32,425 nt of DNA from Sphaerochaetaceae bacterium (GTDB lineage: Bacteria > Spirochaetota > Spirochaetia > Sphaerochaetales > Sphaerochaetaceae), in NCBI GenBank assembly GCA_016938475.1, contig JAFGUP010000134.1, forward strand, positions 1 to 32,425, given 5' to 3'. Position numbers and translations under genes: made by a program. Shown one piece after another: positions 16,878-23,682 of the stretch; within the stretch, counting starts at the first letter, position 1, and the number at the start of each line of letters is the position of its first letter. The notes under the pieces were generated by a model. It searched no databases, was not told the DNA's origin, and worked only from the letters and a program-made list of their open reading frames with translations.

Positions 16878-18605
16878 GTGGAAGAAGTAAAGGAAGTGTT
16901 GGAAACACAAGAAAAACTGCAGCAGAAGGCTGAACTACAGACAAAGTTGCAGGAGCATTACCTTAAATCTCTTGATGAAATTGAAGACGGTCAGCTTGTT
17001 ACCGGTACTGTTGTTCAGGTCAATAACGAGTATGTATTTGTGGATGTGGGATATAAGTCCGAAGGAAGGATTGCCTTGGATGAGTTTGCCACCAGCCCTG
17101 CCGTCGGCGACGAAGTCAAGGTTCTGATAGTCAACAAGGAAGGAAAAGGCGGACAGATCGTCATTTCCAAGAAGCGCGCTGACATCAAAGAGAGAACGGA
17201 TGTTCTCAAAGTAGCTGCAGAAAACCGGGATCCGGTTATGGGCAAGTTCGTTAAAGTCATCAAAGGCGGATACGAAGTTGACCTTGGAAACGAGTTCCTC
17301 GGATTCTGTCCTCTCAGTAAAGCAGACGTAGTCAGAGTCGAGGATCCCGAGACTCTCATCGGTATTGCAGACTATTTCATCATAGACAAGTTTCATACAG
17401 GCATGAAACTTAAATCTGTCGTTTCGAGAAGAGAATATCTCGAGAAGCAGATCAAGATCAACAAAGAACATTTTTTCTCGACTGTCAAGATCGGAGATGT
17501 TGTTGAAGGTACCGTCAAGAGCTTTACCAGCTTCGGTGCATTCATCGATCTCGGGGGATTTGACGGTCTTCTTCACATAAACGATATGAGCTGGGGTCAT
17601 GTGACCAAGCCCAAGGACTTTGTCAACAAAGGTGAAGTGGTGCATCTTCGTCTGATCAATATCGACCCGGAATCACAGAAGATCAATCTTTCACTCAAGC
17701 ACATGACCGAGGATCCATGGAATTCTTTCGAACAGCGCTACCATGTTGATGATGTGGTTCAGGCACCTGTGACAAAGATCACCAATTTCGGTGTGTTCAT
17801 TGAGATAGAACCCGGAATTGAAGGGCTCGCTCACATCTCTGAGCTGTCCTGGACGAAACGGGTCAACAACCCGAAGGAAATTGTTTCCATCGGAGATATG
17901 GTCAGTGCAAAGATCCTGGGCTATGACCTCGATAAGAAGAGAGTCTCTCTCGGTCTCAAGCAGCTCGAAGAGAATCCCTGGGACACAATCGATGTACGCT
18001 ACCCGGTAGGTATGACCTTCACCAAGCCTGTTGTCAAGATCACGGCAAACGGAGCTTTCGTTAACCTTGAAGACGGTATAGACGGATTTCTCCATGTTGA
18101 TGACATCTCATGGACCAAGAGAGTCAAGAATATGAACGACTTCTGTAAGGAAGGCGACGTGATTGATGTCGTGGTAACCCGTGTGGATCCGCAGACACGC
18201 CATATCAGACTTGGTGTCAAACAGCTTTCAGGTAATCCATGGAATACGCTCAAGCAGGAATACCCCAAGGGTTCGATCATCAGTGGTGAGGTCACCAATG
18301 TGACTGACTTTGGTGTGTTTGTCCGTGTCCTCGGTGACATTGAAGGGCTCATCTCCAAATACAACCTGATCGGACCGGATGAAGAGTACAATGACTCAAT
18401 TCTCTCGAAGTTCAAAGTTGGAGACCCGATCTCTGCAGCGGTTGTCGAGGTGAATACCAATACACAGAAACTTTCTCTTTCGATCAAGGAGAAGATCCGG
18501 ATCTCTCAGCAGTCTGAGATCTCAAAGTACATTCATGGCAGTGATGACTCCGATACGTTCACGTTCGGCGATCTTATCAGTTCCAAAGACAAAGACTCAG
18601 AATAG
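16878..18605 (+). CDS. rpsA: 30S ribosomal protein S1
   Basis: This 575-residue S1 has six S1 (OB-fold) repeats at roughly 37-100, 116-186, 205-276, 290-363, 377-450 and 464-540. Repeats 3-6 are the best conserved (EGTVKSFTSFGAFIDLG, ITNFGVFIEI, ITANGAFVNL, VTDFGVFVRV). S1 captures mRNA leaders on the small subunit. The start is GTG at 16878 with AGGAG close upstream (16866-16870). The ATG at 16859 is out of frame and leads only to a short frame. The length and six repeats match proteobacterial-type full S1, not the four-repeat Firmicute type. A conserved NPW/DPW spacer separates repeats 3-6. Confidence 0.97.
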   Translation: MEEVKEVLETQEKLQQKAELQTKLQEHYLKSLDEIEDGQLVTGTVVQVNNEYVFVDVGYKSEGRIALDEFATSPAVGDEVKVLIVNKEGKGGQIVISKKRADIKERTDVLKVAAENRDPVMGKFVKVIKGGYEVDLGNEFLGFCPLSKADVVRVEDPETLIGIADYFIIDKFHTGMKLKSVVSRREYLEKQIKINKEHFFSTVKIGDVVEGTVKSFTSFGAFIDLGGFDGLLHINDMSWGHVTKPKDFVNKGEVVHLRLINIDPESQKINLSLKHMTEDPWNSFEQRYHVDDVVQAPVTKITNFGVFIEIEPGIEGLAHISELSWTKRVNNPKEIVSIGDMVSAKILGYDLDKKRVSLGLKQLEENPWDTIDVRYPVGMTFTKPVVKITANGAFVNLEDGIDGFLHVDDISWTKRVKNMNDFCKEGDVIDVVVTRVDPQTRHIRLGVKQLSGNPWNTLKQEYPKGSIISGEVTNVTDFGVFVRVLGDIEGLISKYNLIGPDEEYNDSILSKFKVGDPISAAVVEVNTNTQKLSLSIKEKIRISQQSEISKYIHGSDDSDTFTFGDLISSKDKDSE

Positions 18606-18616
18606 CGGAGTAGGGT

Positions 18617-19291
18617 ATGGCAGAGAAGGTTAGAAAAGAAGTTTCCTTTCAGAACAGAGTTGAGGAATCACTCGCTCTGTTCTTTCAGAAGAACAAACAT
18701 GTGTTGATCATATCAGGGGCTGTCATAGTTCTCGCCTTAGCCATTCTGATTATTACGCTGGCTGTGAGTTCTTCACAGACAGAAAAGAACCAGCAGCTCA
18801 TTGATGAGCTGTCGCTTCAGTATGATGAATGGGCCTCTTCAGAGGGTGAAACTGGTGTTCCGCAGGATCTCATTGAAGGTCTTGAGGCACTGACCTCAAC
18901 GAAGAAGAGTGCCTATCCGGCTCTTAAAGCTGAATACCTTCTGGCCCTGATCAGTGCCGAAGAAAAACAGTGGGGTGATGCCGCAAGCAGACTCGAAACG
19001 CTGGCAGAGAATGGGAAAAACACCTATTTCGCTTCTCTTGCCCTGTTCAACCTCGGGGTTGTGAAGGAAGAGATGGGCGATAACGAAGCTGCACTCAAAA
19101 GCTATCGGCAGGTATTTGAAGATAGTGAGGGCAGAGCTTCAGAGTCAGCCAGGGCGCTTCTCAGTGTAGCTCGTCTCCATGAGAATGCAGGCGATACAGA
19201 TCTGGCAAAAGCAGTACTACAGCAGTTGGCGGATGAATACCCTGAGAGTGAGTATGCAAAGCTGGCACTCTCGCATCTTGTTCTACTGTAA
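18617..19291 (+). CDS. Membrane-anchored TPR protein (YfgM-like)
   Basis: This 224-residue protein has a short basic cytoplasmic N-terminus, one membrane helix (about 29-52, VLIISGAVIVLALAILIITLAV) and a periplasmic region with three or so tetratricopeptide-like repeats (about 105-220; for example YFASLALFNLGVVKEEMGD and ARLHENAGDTDLAKAVLQQL). The layout matches the YfgM/ancillary SecYEG translocon family of small anchored TPR proteins, but I cannot confirm that function. GGAG lies upstream of the ATG, 11 bases after rpsA, so it is probably co-transcribed with it. Confidence 0.8.
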   Translation: MAEKVRKEVSFQNRVEESLALFFQKNKHVLIISGAVIVLALAILIITLAVSSSQTEKNQQLIDELSLQYDEWASSEGETGVPQDLIEGLEALTSTKKSAYPALKAEYLLALISAEEKQWGDAASRLETLAENGKNTYFASLALFNLGVVKEEMGDNEAALKSYRQVFEDSEGRASESARALLSVARLHENAGDTDLAKAVLQQLADEYPESEYAKLALSHLVLL

Positions 19292-19335
19292 AGATTAAGA
19301 TCTCAACCACCCGGTCACCCACAGGAGGAGACCAT

Positions 19336-20280
19336 ATGAATAGCAGGTACCGATCGAAAGGAAACATCTATGTTACTCTTTTCGTCATGGTGCCTGTTTT
19401 TTTCGTGCTTATACTCTCCTGTGGCGTACCTACTTACCTGTATATCGGGGACTCGGAAATACAGATGGAACCAGTTGTGGTGGTCGACCAGGAAAGCTTC
19501 ACCGTCACGGTCAGCCTCACCGAAGATGCGCTGAGTGAGTTCCAGGATAAGAACACTGTTCCGGCAGTGAAACTGTTCTATGTCCTTTCGACCGATGCTC
19601 TCGCAAGCTCTGCAATAAGCTCTCTTTCCTCACTCTCTGTCAGTGCTACCAGCAAGTCGGCCTTCAGTTCACTGTTTGTAAAATCAAATGGAAACGGTGA
19701 CATGTGGACTCCTCAATCAGATTCACGGGCGACGGGATTCTATATCTACGATACAGATGATTCTTCTGTGAAATACGCAGCATCCCGCCCTGACTATATA
19801 GCGGATACCGCCTATGATGTGATAGTCGCATCAACCTTCTCCTATACTGATACAGCCACTGAGAGTGGAGAAGTATTCGCCACAGCACCTTCCATGGATA
19901 TCGCCATGCCTATCGATGATTTCAAACCCGAAGCGACCCCTCCGTTCAGCGGGTATTCCTTTTCCATCCGGGCCCTTGATACTGCAGGGATGTACAGCAC
20001 GATAGGGTTGTACGATCAGGATGATGTTCTGATCGGTTACATGAACAACGAACGCAAGGATCGGTTCTTCGGTGCAGACACTGACACGCTGACAGTTGAA
20101 GACATCAAAAACCGGTTCTCCGGGTATGATGAGATCAGCTACCGCGTCCTGACCGAAGCCATTGCTGACAACACATCCCTGTATCTGCACATCTTCGCCT
20201 CGCTGTATGGAGGAAACGGGGACGCGACAAATATCTACTGGTCACCGTTGCAGAGTATAGGAACATTGCAGTTACGCTGA
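19336..20280 (+). CDS. Predicted lipoprotein of unknown function
   Basis: This 314-residue protein has a basic N-terminus, a hydrophobic segment (about 11-27) and a lipobox-like LILSC-G with Cys29, so it is probably an exported lipoprotein. Spirochaetal lipoboxes are often relaxed like this. The rest is Ser/Asp/Thr-rich with alternating beta-type patterns (VVVVDQESFTVTVSLTEDAL; YSFSIRALDTAGMYSTIGLYD) and no motif I recognise. A strong AGGAGG ribosome-binding site precedes the ATG. It follows the TPR protein by 44 bases and may be the last gene of the scpA-to-lipoprotein run. I assign no function. Confidence 0.8.
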   Translation: MNSRYRSKGNIYVTLFVMVPVFFVLILSCGVPTYLYIGDSEIQMEPVVVVDQESFTVTVSLTEDALSEFQDKNTVPAVKLFYVLSTDALASSAISSLSSLSVSATSKSAFSSLFVKSNGNGDMWTPQSDSRATGFYIYDTDDSSVKYAASRPDYIADTAYDVIVASTFSYTDTATESGEVFATAPSMDIAMPIDDFKPEATPPFSGYSFSIRALDTAGMYSTIGLYDQDDVLIGYMNNERKDRFFGADTDTLTVEDIKNRFSGYDEISYRVLTEAIADNTSLYLHIFASLYGGNGDATNIYWSPLQSIGTLQLR

Positions 20281-20399
20281 TCTCACAAAATGTATATAAT
20301 GTATATTCTGTAAACTAGACTGCAAAAAGAAAATTCTTGGGTTCCCTGTTAACAACACGTGAGTCTCGCTGTTATTACCCTCTGCCACATGAGAAACTA

Positions 20400-20428
20400 T
20401 TCTCAAGACTCTGACTGCCCGATATACT
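20400..20428 (+). promoter_or_regulatory. Candidate promoter placing the start point at the mazG start codon
   Basis: TTCTCA (20400-20405) and TATACT (20423-20428) are 17 bases apart. The -10 ends 6 bases before the mazG ATG at 20435, so the expected transcription start coincides with the start codon. No Shine-Dalgarno is present. A second TATAAT-like element lies further upstream near 20295 but lacks a matching -35. Confidence 0.55.
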
Positions 20429-20434
20429 ATTACC

Positions 20435-21256
20435 ATGATAGATTATACCTACAAAGAAACCGAAACCCTGTCGGAAGCCCTCAGCCAGCTGTACACCATC
20501 GTAACAATCCTGAGAAGTCCAGGTGGATGTCCCTGGGATCGAAAGCAGACAGCAAAGAGCGTGTCTTCCGCTATCGTGGATGAAACCTATGAATATATAG
20601 ATGGAATCCTCGACGATAATGATGAGAACATGAAAGAGGAACTCGGTGATGTCCTTTTGAATGTATTCCTGTCCTACCGTATCCACGAGGAAGAACAAAC
20701 CTTTTCACCTGTCGACTCAATAAACGCAGTTTCTCAGAAACTGATTCGGCGTCACCCTCATGTGTTTTCCGATGCCGAAGCAGATGATGCAGATTCGGTC
20801 ATAACCTTATGGGATCAGGTCAAACAGACGGTCGAAGGGAAAACCTATGACTCTGATGATCTTTTTTCCAGGATTCCACAGCAGTTGCCCCAACTTGCGC
20901 ATGCACTTGAAGTCCAGAAGATCATGAAGAAACTAGGCTTCGACTGGCCCGAAGTGAACGGTGTGATTGATAAGATCGAAGAAGAACTAGAAGAAGTGAG
21001 AGATGCGATACACAACAGGCAACCCATGGACACTGAACATGTTGAGGAAGAAATCGGGGATCTGCTGTTCACTGTCGTCAATCTTGCCAGATATCTGAAG
21101 ATCGATCCGCAGATCGCCTTGCGACGTACAAACAGAAAAATCGAGAAACGGTTCAATACGCTTCATACACGCTCTCGTCAGAACAGTATCGAGATGCACT
21201 ATGACAACCTTGATCAGCTTAATGATCTGTGGGATGCAATTAAGGAAGAGGAATAA
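20435..21256 (+). CDS. mazG: Nucleoside triphosphate pyrophosphohydrolase MazG
   Basis: This 273-residue protein has the two tandem MazG domains of the full-length family. The N-terminal domain has GGCPWDRKQT, DETYEYIDGI, EELGDVLLNVFL and RRHPHVF. The C-terminal domain has KLGFDWPEV, EEELEEVRDAI and EEEIGDLLFTVVNLARYL, carrying the acidic metal-binding set. It hydrolyses NTPs/dNTPs to monophosphates and pyrophosphate. In the N-terminal domain the first acidic motif reads DETYE where EEAYE is common. It has no ribosome-binding site and probably a leaderless transcript. oppA1 starts 62 bases downstream without an obvious strong promoter, so readthrough is possible. Confidence 0.95.
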   Translation: MIDYTYKETETLSEALSQLYTIVTILRSPGGCPWDRKQTAKSVSSAIVDETYEYIDGILDDNDENMKEELGDVLLNVFLSYRIHEEEQTFSPVDSINAVSQKLIRRHPHVFSDAEADDADSVITLWDQVKQTVEGKTYDSDDLFSRIPQQLPQLAHALEVQKIMKKLGFDWPEVNGVIDKIEEELEEVRDAIHNRQPMDTEHVEEEIGDLLFTVVNLARYLKIDPQIALRRTNRKIEKRFNTLHTRSRQNSIEMHYDNLDQLNDLWDAIKEEE

Positions 21257-21318
21257 TAATTCTCCTCTTTCCTTCACATTGCCTTCGGTGCGTGGTACAT
21301 TCAATACAAGGGGGCCCT

Positions 21319-22833
21319 ATGAAACGTATATGTATAGTACTCTCGATTCTTATTGCACTCTCAGGAACCTTGCTGTTTGCCGCAGGTGAAACAGAACAGA
21401 CGACGGGTAGTTCCGTCATCATTCGAGTAGCTGATAACATGCCGGGACTCATCACTCCCGGACAATGGAATGGGCAGGCTTTCAGTCTCAACTCTTCAGT
21501 CTATGATTATCCGGTAGTACTCGACCCCGATACAGGTGAACTGAAAGGAGAGGTTCTGAGCTCATGGGAGAGTGAAGACGGTCTGAGATGGATACTCACC
21601 ATTAGACAGGATATTGTGTTTCATGACGGGTCCACTCTCGATGCCGATGATCTCATCTTCACCCTTGAAAGAACTCAGGACTCAACTGTTTCACATGTGA
21701 AACAAAAAGACTTCGAGATCATTGAATCGGTCAACAAGATCGATGCATACACGGTTGAGGTGGTTCTCAAGGAAGTGCGTCCTGGCTTCATCTATCAGCT
21801 GAGTGATTATAACATGGCTGTTCTCTCTCGTGACTACGACTATTCGGCACTGGGAGAAACTTCCCCGATGGGTAGTGGTCCCTTTACAGTACAGGAACTG
21901 GTGAACAAGGAGTATGCACATCTGGTCGCCTTCGATGAGTACTGGGAGAAAGGCTTTCCCCTTTCTGACGAGGTACATATCTACTTCGTCTCTGACAGGG
22001 ATACTGCTCTCTCGATGCTCATAAACGGTCAGGTGGATATAGTTCCTTTTATAACACCAATCATGAAACAGCGTGTGGATTCTCATGAAGATATCTATGT
22101 GACAGTACCATATACTGAGCAGAGATTCCTATCCATGAGAGTTGATGCCCCCCCCTTCAATGATAATACTGTGCGTCTGGCACTGAAGCATTCGCTCTCC
22201 CCTACCCTGCTTGCCAGAGGCCTCAATCTTGAACTGGGTTCCCAATTCTACTACAGTGAAGGTCCCGTGATGGAAACACAATCGCAGTTTGTGCAGACAG
22301 GACCGAGAAAACGGGACCCGCAGAAAGCACGCGATCTTTTAAAGCAGGCTGGATATCCGGAAGGGCTGACGGTGACCCTCACCTATGCAGGGGACCATGC
22401 TTTTAATCAGGCCATCGCGCAGAGTATCCAGGAACAGGCGAAGGAAGGTGGGTTCACTATTTTACTGAAAGGGTATCCAAGAGATATCTACTTCAGTCAG
22501 TACTGGATGCAGGTTCCTTTGAGCATCACCACCTGGGGCGGCAGAGTTGATCCTGCAGTTCTCCTCTCTCTGGCGTTCGACTCCCGGGGGGTCTGGAATG
22601 AATCGCATGTGAAGGATCCTGTCCTTGATGAGATAATCAGTTCGATACTCACAGAAGTAGAGGCAGGCAAGCTGGACATGCTGTATCGAGAACTACAGGA
22701 GTATTTCTACGATGTCGGTCCTCTGATAAACATCCAGGTTCCCTACCTTGTAGCTCTCACCTCATCGATCAGCGGCTATACGCAACCGTTAACTATGCTG
22801 CCAGTATATAAATACATAGAAAAACTAAATTAG
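21319..22833 (+). CDS. oppA1: Peptide/opine/nickel-type ABC transporter substrate-binding protein (first copy)
   Basis: This 504-residue family-5 solute-binding protein has a signal peptide with the MKRICIVLSILIALSGTLLF core, ending at about AAGETEQ. There is no lipobox Cys, so it is probably cleaved by signal peptidase I. Mature-protein motifs include LRWILTIRQDIVFHDGSTLDADDL and the SPMGSGPFTV segment, both typical of OppA/DppA. I chose ATG 21319 over the in-frame GTG at 21292 because it starts a clean signal peptide and has AAGGGGG just upstream. It is a clear paralogue of the protein at 23683-25191 along its whole length. The regulator gene follows after 16 bases. The ligand cannot be deduced; a peptide is the default guess, but osmolytes or opines are possible. 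The gene symbol is positional. Confidence 0.9.
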   Translation: MKRICIVLSILIALSGTLLFAAGETEQTTGSSVIIRVADNMPGLITPGQWNGQAFSLNSSVYDYPVVLDPDTGELKGEVLSSWESEDGLRWILTIRQDIVFHDGSTLDADDLIFTLERTQDSTVSHVKQKDFEIIESVNKIDAYTVEVVLKEVRPGFIYQLSDYNMAVLSRDYDYSALGETSPMGSGPFTVQELVNKEYAHLVAFDEYWEKGFPLSDEVHIYFVSDRDTALSMLINGQVDIVPFITPIMKQRVDSHEDIYVTVPYTEQRFLSMRVDAPPFNDNTVRLALKHSLSPTLLARGLNLELGSQFYYSEGPVMETQSQFVQTGPRKRDPQKARDLLKQAGYPEGLTVTLTYAGDHAFNQAIAQSIQEQAKEGGFTILLKGYPRDIYFSQYWMQVPLSITTWGGRVDPAVLLSLAFDSRGVWNESHVKDPVLDEIISSILTEVEAGKLDMLYRELQEYFYDVGPLINIQVPYLVALTSSISGYTQPLTMLPVYKYIEKLN

Positions 22834-22849
22834 CAGGACAGAGATCATT

Positions 22850-23509
22850 ATGACTCATGACGAAACACAGATGCAATACGTCTCTTCGAAACGGAATGCA
22901 CATCCAGCATACCTCAAAATTGCATACGACATTGCAAGAAGGATCTCCTGTGAAGAACTTCCGGTCGGGACGCGACTGTTCGGCCGATCTCTCATGAGCA
23001 GTGAATACGGGGTTTCGCCGGAGACCATACGCCGAGCTTTATCACTTCTTTCAGAGAAAAGTATCGTTGAGATCCACAAAAACAGCGGCGTATCTGTCCT
23101 TTCCAAAGAGAAGGCAGACACCTATGTACGGGAGGCATCAAAGGATACAGACAATCGAGCTCTTTTGTCACATCTGTATGATCTTCTCGAACAGCAGAAG
23201 AAACTTTCTCAGGAAATCTCTTCCACCGTACATGCCCTCACCCGTTCCATAAGCCGCAAATCTGCCGATCTGTTTCCGTACCACACATACGAGGTGATAA
23301 TCCAGGAAGGTTCTCTGTTGTGCGGGAAGACCCTCTCCGATGTTGAATTCTGGGGGAAAACAGGAGCGACAGTCATTGCGATACGAAGGAGTGGTCATAT
23401 TCACCTCTCTCCCGGTCCTGATGTCCCCCTTGAGGCTGATGATGTCCTGGTCCTTGTCGGACATGAAGATCACAGTCAGGCACTTGCTTCTCTGACGAAC
23501 GGAGAATAG
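22850..23509 (+). CDS. GntR-type winged-helix regulator with RCK_C (TrkA-C) domain, BusR-like
   Basis: This 219-residue protein has an N-terminal GntR-type winged helix (about 17-84; YLKIAYDIARRI, LMSSEYGVSPETIRRALSLL, IVEIHKNSGVSVLSKEKA). A helical, probably coiled-coil segment follows (about 102-138), then an RCK_C/TrkA-C domain (about 145-215; GSLLCGKTLSDVEFWGKTGATVIAIRR and LEADDVLVLVG). This order and length match BusR, the c-di-AMP-binding repressor of glycine-betaine uptake in streptococci and lactococci. RCK_C domains of several K+ systems also bind c-di-AMP. AGGA precedes the ATG. It lies between two paralogous binding-protein genes, directly upstream of oppA2-oppB-oppC-oppDF, as busR lies upstream of its target. 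The ligand and target are inferred, not shown. Confidence 0.88.
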   Translation: MTHDETQMQYVSSKRNAHPAYLKIAYDIARRISCEELPVGTRLFGRSLMSSEYGVSPETIRRALSLLSEKSIVEIHKNSGVSVLSKEKADTYVREASKDTDNRALLSHLYDLLEQQKKLSQEISSTVHALTRSISRKSADLFPYHTYEVIIQEGSLLCGKTLSDVEFWGKTGATVIAIRRSGHIHLSPGPDVPLEADDVLVLVGHEDHSQALASLTNGE

Positions 23510-23582
23510 TACCTTATTTTATCTCCCACCATTAGATATGACACACATGAACACTACAGTAAGCGACAGGATGATTCTGCCC

Positions 23583-23637
23583 TGTCACCAAGACTTGACA
23601 AACTGACATACTCAGTACAATAATAAAGTTGTCAGTT
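23583..23637 (+). promoter_or_regulatory. oppA2 promoter with bipartite TGACA/TGTCA operator candidate
   Basis: A perfect TTGACA (23595-23600) is followed by AATAAT at an 18-base spacing (23619-23624) or TACAAT at 15 (23616-23621). Around it lie four TGTCA/TGACA half-sites: 23583-23587, 23596-23600, 23604-23608 and 23630-23634. The outer arms AACTGACA (23601-23608) and TGTCAGTT (23630-23637) are perfect 8-base inverted copies, 21 bases apart, flanking the -10. A further GACAGG/CCTGTC pair lies at 23565-23586. The likely reader is the regulator encoded just upstream. The 173-base gap (23510-23682) contains no gene. Confidence 0.55.
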
Positions 23638-23682
23638 CTATGTTCCATGAACTGCCTTATCAATTTCACTGGAGGTAAAACA

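Noticed and set aside
16859-16933. Short ATG frame overlapping the rpsA start
   Set aside because: It is out of frame with rpsA and ends after about 24 codons; the GTG at 16878 with AGGAG explains translation.
20288-20300. TATAAT-like element downstream of the lipoprotein gene
   Set aside because: The -35 position (TTACGC) is a poor match, and the promoter at 20400-20428 explains mazG better; it may still be a minor promoter.
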